In this document: in pieces, positions 36,482 through 45,356 of the stretch
Numbering within the stretch: position 1 is the stretch's first letter
Layout of the letters: every line of letters starts with the position of its first letter
DNA from: an uncultured Rhodopila sp.
GTDB taxonomy: Bacteria > Pseudomonadota > Alphaproteobacteria > Acetobacterales > Acetobacteraceae
NCBI GenBank assembly: GCA_903851415.1
Contig: CAINOE010000006.1
Coordinates: 23,587 to 87,586, forward strand
Direction of reading: 5' to 3'
Length of the DNA: 64,000 bases
Position numbers and translations under genes: made by a program
The notes under the pieces: generated by a model
Seen by the model: the letters and a program-made list of their open reading frames with translations, nothing else
Told to the model about the DNA's origin: nothing
Databases searched by the model: none

Positions 36482-37564
36482 ATGCGGCGATCGAACATCC
36501 CGGCATTCGTCGCAACGGCCGCTTGCGCGGTGCTGACGCTGTCGGCCTGCAAACCGTCGGAAACGGCCGACGATCCGCGCAACAAGACGCAACTGGTGCG
36601 CGTCACGACGGTCCGGCCCGCCAGCCAGGCCGCGCAGGGCTTCACCGGCGTGGTCGCCGCGAAAGTCGAGAGCAATCTGGGATTCCGCGTGCCCGGCAAG
36701 GTGGTCGAACGCCTGGTGGACACCGGCCAGACCGTGCAGGCCGGCCAGACGCTGATGCGCATCGACCCAACCGATCTGGCGCATGCCGTCACGGCGCAGG
36801 CCGGCAACGTCGCGGCGGCGAAAGCACATGCTCTGCAAACCGCATCGGATGAGGCACGCTACCGTGGCCTCGTAAAGACCGGCGCTGTCTCGAAATCGGT
36901 CTACGATGAGGCCAAGGCGGCGGCCGACAGCGCCCGCGCGCTGCTCTCGGCCGCCCAGGCGCAGGCGCGGGTTGCGGAAGACGAGGCGGTCTACGCCGTC
37001 CTGCTCGCCGATGCCGACGGCACGGTCACGGCGACATTGGCCGAACCGGGCCAGGTCGTCGCCGCCGGCCAGACCGTCCTGCGTCTGGCGCATGACGGCG
37101 CGCGGGAAGCCATCGTCGACCTGCCGGAGACGCTGCGGCCGGCCATCGGCTCGACCGCGGAGGCCAGGCTTTACGCAAACGGCGGGGCGCAGGGGCGGGC
37201 GGTCCTGCGCCAGCTTTCCAACGCCGCGGATGCGCGGACCCGGACCTATGAGGCGCGCTACGTGCTGGACGGCGATCTGGCCTCCGCGCCGCTCGGCGCA
37301 ACGGTCACGCTGCGCATCGCCACGCGGCCACCGGACACCGAGGCCGAGGTGCCGCTGTCGGCGATCGGCGACGAAGGCAAGGGGGCCGGGGTCTGGATCA
37401 TCGATTCCGCGACGTCCACCGTCGCTTTCCGCCCCGTCCAGCTTCGCCGCATCGGCGATGAGACCGCCGTTCTGGGCGGCGTCCGTCCCGGCGAGACCAT
37501 CGTGGCGCTCGGCGGTCATCTGCTGCACGAGGGGCAGCGCGTGGAAGTTGCATCTACAAAATGA
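36482..37564 (+). CDS. RND efflux periplasmic adaptor (membrane fusion) lipoprotein
   Basis: 360 residues from the ATG at 36482 (GAGG upstream; the longer frame to 36425 adds no leader). The signal ends in the lipobox L-S-A-C, so it is lipid-anchored. Typical HlyD/AcrA layout: first lipoyl half 'GFRVPGKVVERLVDTGQTVQAGQTLMRID', a helical hairpin about residues 95-170, second lipoyl half 'ADADGTVTATLAEPGQVVAAGQTVLRLA', then beta-barrel and membrane-proximal domains. It bridges the inner-membrane RND pump, whose gene overlaps this one by ATGA, to an outer-membrane channel not encoded here. Divergence from the PKS gene suggests product export or self-protection. Confidence 0.9.
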   Translation: MRRSNIPAFVATAACAVLTLSACKPSETADDPRNKTQLVRVTTVRPASQAAQGFTGVVAAKVESNLGFRVPGKVVERLVDTGQTVQAGQTLMRIDPTDLAHAVTAQAGNVAAAKAHALQTASDEARYRGLVKTGAVSKSVYDEAKAAADSARALLSAAQAQARVAEDEAVYAVLLADADGTVTATLAEPGQVVAAGQTVLRLAHDGAREAIVDLPETLRPAIGSTAEARLYANGGAQGRAVLRQLSNAADARTRTYEARYVLDGDLASAPLGATVTLRIATRPPDTEAEVPLSAIGDEGKGAGVWIIDSATSTVAFRPVQLRRIGDETAVLGGVRPGETIVALGGHLLHEGQRVEVASTK

Positions 37565-40500
37565 CCGGCTTCAACCTGTCCGCGCTGGCGGTGCGGGAAC
37601 GCGCCGTCACCCTGTTCCTGATCGTCGCGGTCACGCTGGCGGGCATCTACGCCTTCCTCCAGCTCGGCCGCGCCGAGGACCCGTCCTTCACGATGAAGGT
37701 GATGTCGATCAGTGCCGTATGGCCCGGTGCCACGGCGCAGGAGATGCAGGACCTCGTGGCCGATCCGCTGGAAAAACGGATGCAGGAGCTGCGTTACTAC
37801 GATCGCGTGGAGACCTTCACCCGTCCGGGCCTGGCGCTGATGGCGCTGACGCTGAAAGACACGATGCCGCCGTCGCAGGTGCCGGATCAGTTCTATCAGG
37901 CCCGCAAGAAGCTGGGGGACGAGGCGCATAACCTGCCGCAGGGCGCGCTCGGGCCGTTCTTCAACGACGAATACAACGACGTCACCTTTGCCTTGTACGC
38001 CGTGGAGGCGCACGGCCTGCCGCCGCGGCTGCTGACCCGGGAGGCGGAGGCGCTGCGCCAGCGCCTTTTGCATGTCCCCGGGGTGCAGAAGGTCTCCATC
38101 CTGGGCGAACGGCCGGAGCGGATTTTCGTCAATTTCTCCTATCCGCGGCTGGCGATGCTCGGGGTTCAGCCGGGCGAGATCTTTGCCGCGTTGCAGCGGC
38201 AGAACGCCGTCACGCCCGCCGGGTCGATCGACACCAAGGGACCGCAGGTCTTCCTGCGGCTGGACGGCGCCTATAACGACATCCAGCAGATCCGCGACAC
38301 GCCCATCGTGGCGGGCGGCAGAACGCTGAAGCTGTCCGAGATCGCGGAGGTGGAGCGCGGCTACGAAGACCCCGCCACCTTCCTGATCCGCCACAACGGC
38401 GAGCCGGCGATGCTGCTGGGCGTCGTCATGCAGGCGGGCTGGAACGGCCTCGACCTAGGCCGCGCGCTAGACGCCGAGGCGGCGCGGATCACCGCGGGGC
38501 TGCCGGCCGGCATCAGTTTCGCCAAGGTCAGCGACCAGGCGGTGAACATCCGCGGCTCGGTCGACGAGTTCATGCTGAAGTTCTTCGTCGCGCTGACCGT
38601 CGTCATGGTCGTCAGCCTGGCCACCCTGGGCTGGCGCGTCGGCATCGTGGTCGCCGCGACGGTGCCGCTGACCCTGGCGGCGGTGTTCGTCATCATGCTG
38701 TTCACCGGCCGCGCGTTCGACCGTGTCACGCTCGGCGCGCTGATCCTCGCGCTCGGGCTGCTGGTGGATGACGCGATCATCGCCATCGAGATCATGCTCG
38801 TCAGGCTGGAGGAGGGGCTGGAACGGACCAAGGCCGCCGCCTATGCCTGGAGCCACACCGCCGCGCCGATGCTGGCCGGCACGCTGGTCACCGCCATCGG
38901 GCTGATGCCAGTCGGCTTCGCGGCATCCTCGGCCGGGGAGTATGCCGGCAACATCTTCTGGATCGTCGGTTTCGCGCTGCTGACGTCCTGGTTTGTCGCG
39001 GTGGTGTTCACCCCGTATCTCGGGGTGAAACTGTTGCCGAACATCAAGCCCATCCCGGGCGGCCACGCGGCGATCTACTCCACGCCCCGCTATAACCGGT
39101 TCCGCAGCCTGGTGGCGCTGTCGGTGCGCCACAAGACGGTGGTGGTGCTGGCGGTCGTCGGCGCGTTCGTGCTCGCGGGCGCCGGCATGACCGTGGTCAA
39201 GCAGCAGTTCTTCCCCACCTCCGACCGTCCCGAATTGCTGGTCGAGGTGCAGATGCCGGAAGGCACCGGCATCGACATCACCAGCGCCGCCGCCGCCAAG
39301 GTCGAGACCTGGCTGCGGCAGCAGCCGGAAGCCACAATCGTGACGACCTATGTCGGCCAGGGCGCGGCCCGATTCTTCCTGGCGTACAATCCGGAGCTGC
39401 CCGACCCGTCCTTCGCCAAGATCGTCATCCTGACACCGGATGCGGATGCACGCGACCGCCTGAAGCTGCGGCTGCGCGAGCGCATTGCCGAGGGGCTGGC
39501 GCCGGAGGGGCGCGTGCGGGTGACCCAGTTGGTGTTCGGGCCGCCCTCGCCATTCCCGGTCGCCTTCCGGGTCATGGGTCCGGACCGCGATACGCTGCGC
39601 ACGGTCGCCGCCCGGGTGCGCGACGTGATGCGGGCCAACCCGCATATGCGGGAGGTCAACGAAGACTGGTCCGAGCGCGTGCCCTCGGTCCATTTCGTGC
39701 TCGACCAGGATCGCCTGCGGCTGATTGGGCTGTCTTCGCAGGACGCCGCGCTCCAGTTGCAGTTCCTGCTGAGCGGCATCCCGCTGACCCAGGTGCGCGA
39801 GGACATCCGCACGGTGGAGGTGGTGGCGCGCGGCGCCGGGGAGGATGTGCGCGACCCGGCCAAGCTCGGCAACCTGACGCTGATCAGCGAGGACGGCCGC
39901 GCCATCCCGATCAGTCAAATCGGCCGCGCCGAGATACGCGCGGAAGAGCCGATACTGAAGCGGCGCGACAGGACGCCGACGATCACGGTGCAGGGGGATA
40001 TCGACGAGTCGCTGCAGCCGCCGCAGGTCTCGACCGAGATCATCCAGGCGCTGCAGCCGATCGTGGCGGCGCTGCCGGAGGGGTATCGGATCGAGACGGG
40101 CGGGTCGATCGAGGAATCGGCAAAGGCGAATGCCGCGCTGCTGCCGGTGCTGCCGATGATGGTGGTGCTGACGCTGGCGGTGATCATCCTGCAGGTGCGG
40201 TCTTTCTCGGCGATGATGATGGTGTTCCTGACCGCGCCGCTGGGCCTGATCGGTGCCGTGCCGGTACTGCTGCTGTTCCAGCAGCCGTTCGGGTTCAACG
40301 CCATCCTGGGTCTGATCGGCCTGTCCGGCATCCTGATGCGCAACACGCTGATCCTGATGGGGCAGATCCGCACCAACCAGGCGGAGGGGCTCGACCCCTA
40401 TCACGCGGTGGTGGAGGCGACGGTGCAGCGGGCGCGTCCGGTGGTGCTGACCGCCCTGGCCGCGGTGATGGCGTTCATCCCGCTGACCACGTCGGTGTTC

Positions 40501-40665
40501 TGGGGATCGATGGCGTTTACGCTGATCGGAGGCACGGCGGTCGGGACGGTGCTGATCCTGGGTTTCCTGCCGGCGCTGTATGCGCTGTGGTTCCGGGTGC
40601 AGCCGGAGGAGAGGCCGAACCCGGCGGTGGCGGAACTGGCTGAGGCTGCGCCGGGGCGGGGGTAG
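37561..40665 (+). CDS. RND-family efflux transporter (AcrB/MdtB-type)
   Basis: 1034 residues, full length for the family, ATGA overlap with the adaptor gene. It has the duplicated RND architecture: a first membrane helix at about 12-32, a large periplasmic loop, helices 2-6 with the proton-relay pair Asp-Asp in 'GLLVDDAIIAIEIML', a second half beginning with the helix near residue 525, and closing helices with 'VVLTLAVIILQVRSFSAMMMVFL'. It exports hydrophobic or amphiphilic compounds by proton antiport across the envelope. The substrate cannot be read from sequence; the neighbourhood makes the PKS product a candidate. No outer-membrane factor follows; gene remnants do. Confidence 0.92.
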   Translation: MTGFNLSALAVRERAVTLFLIVAVTLAGIYAFLQLGRAEDPSFTMKVMSISAVWPGATAQEMQDLVADPLEKRMQELRYYDRVETFTRPGLALMALTLKDTMPPSQVPDQFYQARKKLGDEAHNLPQGALGPFFNDEYNDVTFALYAVEAHGLPPRLLTREAEALRQRLLHVPGVQKVSILGERPERIFVNFSYPRLAMLGVQPGEIFAALQRQNAVTPAGSIDTKGPQVFLRLDGAYNDIQQIRDTPIVAGGRTLKLSEIAEVERGYEDPATFLIRHNGEPAMLLGVVMQAGWNGLDLGRALDAEAARITAGLPAGISFAKVSDQAVNIRGSVDEFMLKFFVALTVVMVVSLATLGWRVGIVVAATVPLTLAAVFVIMLFTGRAFDRVTLGALILALGLLVDDAIIAIEIMLVRLEEGLERTKAAAYAWSHTAAPMLAGTLVTAIGLMPVGFAASSAGEYAGNIFWIVGFALLTSWFVAVVFTPYLGVKLLPNIKPIPGGHAAIYSTPRYNRFRSLVALSVRHKTVVVLAVVGAFVLAGAGMTVVKQQFFPTSDRPELLVEVQMPEGTGIDITSAAAAKVETWLRQQPEATIVTTYVGQGAARFFLAYNPELPDPSFAKIVILTPDADARDRLKLRLRERIAEGLAPEGRVRVTQLVFGPPSPFPVAFRVMGPDRDTLRTVAARVRDVMRANPHMREVNEDWSERVPSVHFVLDQDRLRLIGLSSQDAALQLQFLLSGIPLTQVREDIRTVEVVARGAGEDVRDPAKLGNLTLISEDGRAIPISQIGRAEIRAEEPILKRRDRTPTITVQGDIDESLQPPQVSTEIIQALQPIVAALPEGYRIETGGSIEESAKANAALLPVLPMMVVLTLAVIILQVRSFSAMMMVFLTAPLGLIGAVPVLLLFQQPFGFNAILGLIGLSGILMRNTLILMGQIRTNQAEGLDPYHAVVEATVQRARPVVLTALAAVMAFIPLTTSVFWGSMAFTLIGGTAVGTVLILGFLPALYALWFRVQPEERPNPAVAELAEAAPGRG

Positions 40666-40675
40666 CGCCGCATGC

Positions 40676-40840
40676 AACTCCAGCGGCGCCGGATGGGAGA
40701 GAGTCCAGCAGCGACCCGGTATAGGGCTGGCGGGGGCTGTCGAAGATGTCCATGACGGTCCCGTGTTCGACGATGCGCCCGCGGTGCGTCACGCAGACCG
40801 TGTCGGCGAGCTGACGCACCAGGCTGGCGCTGGCCACCTG
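40676..40840 (-). pseudogene. Remnant of a peptide-type ABC ATPase (C-terminal piece)
   Basis: On the minus strand about 50 codons read 'VRQLADTVCVTHRGRIVEHG', then 'DIFDSPRQPYT' and 'LLDSLPS'. This is the H-loop-distal end of an oligopeptide/dipeptide ABC ATP-binding protein. The Walker and signature motifs that should lie upstream are missing, so it is a truncated relic. It is not a copy of the intact ATPases at 45.4 and 46.2 kb, whose ends differ in wording. Confidence 0.6.
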
Positions 40841-40950
40841 ACAGAGGATTTGGAGATATTCGTCGATCAGGTCGTTCCGCTGCTGCAGGACACGCCGTAT
40901 TACGCTTCGAGCTACGAGGAACGCCGCGCCCGCCTCGGCGCGCTGCGAGG
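40838..40950 (+). pseudogene. Possible remnant of an LLM-class flavin oxidoreductase
   Basis: The stretch 'EIFVDQVVPLLQ...SSYEERRARLGALRG' resembles the extreme C-terminus of bacterial luciferase-like monooxygenases of the SsuD/DszA type ('FVD-x-VVP-x-LQ', then 'YEG-x-TLR'). It is short and the match is by eye. It lies directly before an acyl-CoA-dehydrogenase-like fragment, a common neighbour of such monooxygenases. Confidence 0.3.
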
Positions 40951-40974
40951 CGCTCGCCGCACCATTCCGCACAG

Positions 40975-41225
40975 TCTTCCAGGACATCAGGGCGACCGCG
41001 GTGGCCAACGAGCAGTCCTGCACGCTGCCCCGCGAACCCTTGCGCCGCCTGCGGGAACTCGGGTTCGCCCGGCTGCGGCTGCCGGTGGAATGGGGCGGGC
41101 TCGGCGCGACGCTGCCGGAGCTGTTCAATCTGCTCATCGAACTGTCCATTGCCGACACCTCCGTCACCAACGCGCTGCGTGCGCAATGGGGCTTCACCGA
41201 AGACCTGCTGAACACGCCCGCTTCG
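40975..41225 (+). pseudogene. Remnant of an acyl-CoA-dehydrogenase-like (DszC/SfnC-type) gene
   Basis: About 80 codons match the N-terminal helical domain of the acyl-CoA dehydrogenase branch that includes the sulfur-acquisition oxygenases: 'LRRLRELGFARLRLPVEWGG' and 'IELSIADTSVTNALRAQWGF'. The remaining ~300 residues expected (flavin-binding barrel and C-terminal helices) are absent, and the frame runs into an unrelated sequence near 41230. Confidence 0.6.
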
Positions 41226-41267
41226 CCGGAGCGTGAGCTTTGGGTGCGCCGCATGCTGCCGGCCAGC

Positions 41268-41480
41268 GCGCCGGGATTCCTCAGCGGGCTGCGGATCGCG
41301 CTGACCAACGGCCCCGCTCTCGTGCAGAGCCTCGTGGACAGCGGCAAGCCGCGGGTGCTGCTGACCAACACCGATGTCGATTTTCCCGCCGGCCTCGCCA
41401 CCGTCGTGCGCACGGCGGACCTGAAGGACGCGGCGCGCGAGGCGACCATCCGCGATTTCTTCCACCGCGTCCGCTTTCGA
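41268..41480 (+). pseudogene. Remnant of a sulfonate/nitrate-type ABC substrate-binding protein
   Basis: In the same frame as the preceding remnant, about 60 codons read 'ALVQSLVDSGKPRVLLTNTD' and then 'ATVVRTADLKDAAREATIRDFFHRV', resembling the middle part of SsuA-like periplasmic binding proteins ('ALVDSGKVRVL...', 'AAAIRDFL-x-R'). No start, signal or C-terminal part is present. Nothing recognisable follows up to about 41640. Confidence 0.45.
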
Positions 41481-41685
41481 TCTCGTCGGGCAATCCTTCG
41501 GCCTGGCTGCCGGCGATCGGGGCAGAGTGTCAGGCCGGCAGTCGCGATCAGCGCCAGCGGCCACGACGCACGGCAAAATGACCAGGACATCACTCGCTCC
41601 AACTCTGCGGTGATCGGCCATTCCCGACGGATGCGGCAATAACGCCATTAATCCACGTTATACACAATATAGTGCATCAGGCATT

Positions 41686-41706
41686 CGTTGATATTTATAT
41701 TCAACG
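41686..41706. promoter_or_regulatory. Palindrome upstream of the ABC importer operon
   Basis: Arms CGTTGA and TCAACG flank a 9-nt AT-only spacer, 143 nt before the start of the substrate-binding-protein gene, in a locally AT-rich stretch (41650-41705). It could be an operator. No convincing promoter boxes were found in the 41643-41848 gap. Confidence 0.3.
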
Positions 41707-41848
41707 ACCCATAGAAGTGTTCCGCGCAAGCCGTGCCGGCGGCCGGTGCGGCAAATCCGGTTTCGCCGGGGTTGCTGCCGGTTCGGGCACACTTTTCGTC
41801 CAAACTGCCAAGGCGCTATATGGTCGATGGTAACCGGGGAATCCAACA

Positions 41849-43447
41849 ATGCTGACACGCCGTTCGCTGCTGGCCTCCACCGCCGTCGCCGGCCTGTCCG
41901 CGCACGCAGTCCGGACCGCGGCCTGCGCGGCAACGCCGCGGGATGTCATCGTCATGGCCAAGCAGATCGACGACATCATCAGCTTCGACCCCGCCGAATC
42001 CTACGAGTTCAGCAATGGCGAGGTGGACGCGAACGTTTACCGGCGTCTCGTCGCACCGGATCATGCCGACAACACCAAGGTCACCGGCGATGCCGCGGAA
42101 TCGTGGACCGTCAGCGCCGACGGCAAGGTCTTTACCTTCCTGCTCCGGCCCGACGCCGTGTTTCCATCCGGCAAGGCCGTCACGGCCGAGGATGCGGCGT
42201 TTTCATTGCAGCGCGTCGTCAAGCTCAACAAGACACCGGGCTTCATCATCACGCAGTTCGGCTTCACCAGGGACAACGTCGATACCTTGATCAAGGCGAC
42301 CGACGCGCGCACCCTGCATTTCGAGCTTCCCGCGGCGCAGTCCACCAGCTTCGTGCTGTTCTGCCTGTCGGCCAATGTCGGCTCCATCGTCGAGAAGGCC
42401 ACTGTTCTCGCCAACGAGGTGAACGGCGACCTCGGCAACGCCTGGCTGAAGACGCATAGCGCCGGGGCGGGCGGCTATCAGCTCACCTCCTACGCCGCCA
42501 GCGATCATGTCACGATCGATGTCAACCCGCATTCCGGCATCGCCACCTCCAGCCGGCGCGTCGTCATCCGCCATGTGGCGGATCCGTCGGCGCAGTTGCT
42601 GATGCTCCAGAAGGGCGACGCGGACATCGTGCGCAACCTGACGCCGGATCAGCTCAAGACCATCGGCGACAATCCGGACTTCCACGTCACGTCCTCGCCG
42701 CAAAGCTCGCAGATCTATATCGCGCTGAACCAGGACGTGCCGGAACTGGCGAAACCGCAGGTGCGCCAGGCGCTGAAATGGGCGATCGACTATGACGCTA
42801 TCGCCACGAACATCACGCCGAACAGCTACGTTGTGTCGCAGAGCATCCTGCCCGCCGGGCTGCCCGGCGCACTGACCGACAAGCCGTTTCACAGGGATGT
42901 CGCGAAGGCCAGGGCGTTGCTGGCGGAGGCCGGGCTGGCGGACGGGTTTTCGGTGACCATGGACTGCCCCTCGGTGCAACCCTACGCCGACATTGCGCAA
43001 GCGCTGCAGGCGGATCTCGCTGCCATCGGCGTCAAGGTCAGCCTGGTCGTTGGCGATACGAAGCAGGTCATCACGAAGACCCGGGCGCGCCAGCACCAGT
43101 TGGCGCTGCTGTATTGGGGGACCGATTATTTCGATCCGAACTCCAACGCCCAGGCGTTCTGCGCCAACCCGGATGACAGCGACGCCTCCAAACTGAAGAT
43201 TCTCGCCTGGCGCAGCCATTTCGTCGACAAGGAACTGACCGGATTGGCCGAGGCGGCGGCGACGGAGCTGGATTCGGCCAGGCGCGTGGCCTTGTACCAG
43301 AGGATGCAGCTTCTGGCGCAGGAGCGCGCACCGTTCGTGATGCTGCTGCAAGCAATATCCAATGGCGTCCAGGGCAAGGGCGTGTCAGGCTTTGTCATTG
43401 GCCCGCTGCCCGACTACACCAAGTATTATGGCATCAGGAAGGCATGA
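41849..43447 (+). CDS. ABC transporter substrate-binding protein, family 5 (peptide/nickel type)
   Basis: 532 residues. The N-terminus 'MLTRRSLLASTAVAGLSAHA' has a twin-Arg start and a hydrophobic stretch, a probable Tat signal. The fold is that of family 5 solute-binding proteins: 'DDIISFDPAESYEFSNGEVDANVYRRLV' near the start (the usual LDP...V-x-x-N-x-Y-x-x-L), 'WTVSADGKVFTFLLRPDAVFPSGKAVTAEDAAFSL', and 'VRQALKWAIDYDAI' in the middle. It captures a peptide, opine or similar solute in the periplasm and hands it to the permeases encoded next; its end overlaps the first permease start by 4 nt. The ligand cannot be named. Confidence 0.92.
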   Translation: MLTRRSLLASTAVAGLSAHAVRTAACAATPRDVIVMAKQIDDIISFDPAESYEFSNGEVDANVYRRLVAPDHADNTKVTGDAAESWTVSADGKVFTFLLRPDAVFPSGKAVTAEDAAFSLQRVVKLNKTPGFIITQFGFTRDNVDTLIKATDARTLHFELPAAQSTSFVLFCLSANVGSIVEKATVLANEVNGDLGNAWLKTHSAGAGGYQLTSYAASDHVTIDVNPHSGIATSSRRVVIRHVADPSAQLLMLQKGDADIVRNLTPDQLKTIGDNPDFHVTSSPQSSQIYIALNQDVPELAKPQVRQALKWAIDYDAIATNITPNSYVVSQSILPAGLPGALTDKPFHRDVAKARALLAEAGLADGFSVTMDCPSVQPYADIAQALQADLAAIGVKVSLVVGDTKQVITKTRARQHQLALLYWGTDYFDPNSNAQAFCANPDDSDASKLKILAWRSHFVDKELTGLAEAAATELDSARRVALYQRMQLLAQERAPFVMLLQAISNGVQGKGVSGFVIGPLPDYTKYYGIRKA

Positions 43448-44469
43448 CGGCCATCGCTCGCATCCGCGCGCGCGGGCTGCTGGCAACCGGATCGAGCGTG
43501 CTGATCACGCTGTGCGGCCTCGTTCTGATCACGTTTCTTATCGGCCGCGTCATGCCGATTGACCCGACGATCGCCATCGCGGGCGACCACGCGCCCGCCG
43601 ATGTGATCGCGAAGGTGCGCAGCGATCTTGGTCTCGACAGGCCGCTTCCGGTGCAGTTCGGGATCTATCTGTGGAACCTGCTGCACGGCGATCTCGGCAG
43701 GTCGGTCATGACGTCGAACACGGTCGTCGCCGACATCCTGCATTTCTTTCCCGCGACGATCGAGCTGGCGACCTCGGCGATCCTCGTTGCTGTTGCGGTT
43801 GGCGTGCCGCTCGGCGTTTGGGCCGCGGTGCGCCGGGGAACGGGCGTCGATCATGCCGTGCGGGTGTTCTGCCTGACCGGCCAGTCGGTGCCGATATTCC
43901 TGCTCGGCCTGCTGGCGCTGCTGGTTTTCTATGCAAAGCTGGGCTGGGCGCCGGGCACCGGGCGGCAGGATGTGATGTTCGAGGGCGATGTGCCTGTCGT
44001 CACCGGCCTGCTGACCGTCGACGCCGTGCTCGCCGACGATTGGGACGCGCTGCATGATGCGCTCGCGCATCTGGTGCTTCCGGCGGCGGTTCTGGCGTAT
44101 TTCAGCATGGCGACCATCACCCGCATGACCCGCGCCTTCATGCTGGATGCGCTGCGGGACGAATACATCACCACGGCCCGGGCCAAAGGGCTGCCGGCCA
44201 TGCGCGTCATCTGGCGGCATGCGTTTGGCAATATCGCCGTCCGGCTCGTTACTGTCCTGGCACTGACCTACGCCGGCCTGCTGGAGGGCGCCGTCGTGAC
44301 CGAGACGGTGTTTTCCTGGCCCGGGCTCGGCCAGTACCTGACCGTTTCGCTGCTCAGTGCCGACATGAACGCGGTGCTTGGCGCCACCCTGGTCATCGGC
44401 TTCTCCTACCTTCTGCTGAACCTCGCGGCCGATATGCTTTACCGACTGCTGGACCCCCGGGCACAATGA
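43444..44469 (+). CDS. Peptide-type ABC permease (DppB-like)
   Basis: 341 residues, overlaps the previous gene (ATGA). Six membrane helices; the N-terminal part has the 'DLGLDRPLPVQFGIYLWNLLHGDLGRS' loop characteristic of DppB/OppB, and the cytoplasmic EAA-like loop is 'DEYITTARAKGLPAMRVIWRHA'. It forms the inner-membrane channel together with the DppC-like permease next to it. An extra ~25-residue segment between helices 3 and 4 ('GRQDVMFEGDVPVVTGLLTVD') lies in the usual variable periplasmic loop. Confidence 0.93.
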   Translation: MTAIARIRARGLLATGSSVLITLCGLVLITFLIGRVMPIDPTIAIAGDHAPADVIAKVRSDLGLDRPLPVQFGIYLWNLLHGDLGRSVMTSNTVVADILHFFPATIELATSAILVAVAVGVPLGVWAAVRRGTGVDHAVRVFCLTGQSVPIFLLGLLALLVFYAKLGWAPGTGRQDVMFEGDVPVVTGLLTVDAVLADDWDALHDALAHLVLPAAVLAYFSMATITRMTRAFMLDALRDEYITTARAKGLPAMRVIWRHAFGNIAVRLVTVLALTYAGLLEGAVVTETVFSWPGLGQYLTVSLLSADMNAVLGATLVIGFSYLLLNLAADMLYRLLDPRAQ

Positions 44470-45356
44470 GCACCAGGGGATGGCTGCTGAGCGAAGCCCC
44501 GGCATCCCGGCGGCAGGCGGCCTGGGGGCGGCGCTACCGGATGTGGCGGGACATGGCAGCCAACCCGGCGGCCCTGGGCGGACTGACCCTGGCCGTGCTG
44601 CTGTTCGCCGCCGCCCTGGCGGCGCCGTTGATTGCCACGCACGATCCCGGCGCCCAGGACCTCGCCAACCGCCTTGCGAAACCCTCGGGCCTGCACTGGT
44701 TCGGCACGGATGAGCTGGGCCGGGATGTTTACAGCCGCGTGATGTTCGGCGCCCGGATCACTTTGGGCATGGTTGTCGCGGTCGTGGTCATGGTAGCGCC
44801 GATCGGCCTGGCCGTCGGCTGCGTCGCCGGTTACTTCGGCGGCTGGGCCGATCGGCTGCTGATGCGGGTCACCGACGTGTTCCTGGCGTTTCCGCGGCTG
44901 ATCCTGGCGCTGGCCTTCGTCGCCGCCATTCGCCCCGGCGTCACCAGCACCGTCGCCGCCATCGCCCTGACGGCCTGGCCGCCTTACGCAAGGCTGGCGC
45001 GGGCCGAGACGCTGACCATCCGCAACACCGACTTCATCGCCGCCATCCGCCTGATCGGCGCTTCGCCTTTCCGTATCATCCTGCGCCATATCGCGCCGCT
45101 CTGCCTGGGCAGCGTGATCGTCCGGGTCACCCTGGACATGAGTTCGATCATACTGACGGCGGCGGCGCTCGGCTTTCTCGGCATGGGCGTGCAGCCGCCT
45201 TCGCCGGAATGGGGTGCCATGATCGCCACGGCGCGGCGCTTCATCCTCGAGCAATGGTGGGTGCCGACGATCCCGGGCATTGCGATCTTTCTGGCCGCGC
45301 TGGCGTTCAACCTGCTGGGCGACGGGTTGCGCGACGCATTGGACCCGAAGCGCTGA
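44466..45356 (+). CDS. Peptide-type ABC permease (DppC-like)
   Basis: 296 residues, ATGA overlap with the DppB-like gene. N-terminal helix after 'MWRDMAANPAALGGL', then the DppC signature 'HWFGTDELGRDVYSRVMFGARITL', and the EAA loop 'NTDFIAAIRLIGASPFRIILRH'. The C-terminal end 'PGIAIFLAALAFNLLGDGLRDALDPK' is the family standard. Second half of the translocation channel. Its stop overlaps the next start as TGATG. Confidence 0.93.
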   Translation: MSTRGWLLSEAPASRRQAAWGRRYRMWRDMAANPAALGGLTLAVLLFAAALAAPLIATHDPGAQDLANRLAKPSGLHWFGTDELGRDVYSRVMFGARITLGMVVAVVVMVAPIGLAVGCVAGYFGGWADRLLMRVTDVFLAFPRLILALAFVAAIRPGVTSTVAAIALTAWPPYARLARAETLTIRNTDFIAAIRLIGASPFRIILRHIAPLCLGSVIVRVTLDMSSIILTAAALGFLGMGVQPPSPEWGAMIATARRFILEQWWVPTIPGIAIFLAALAFNLLGDGLRDALDPKR

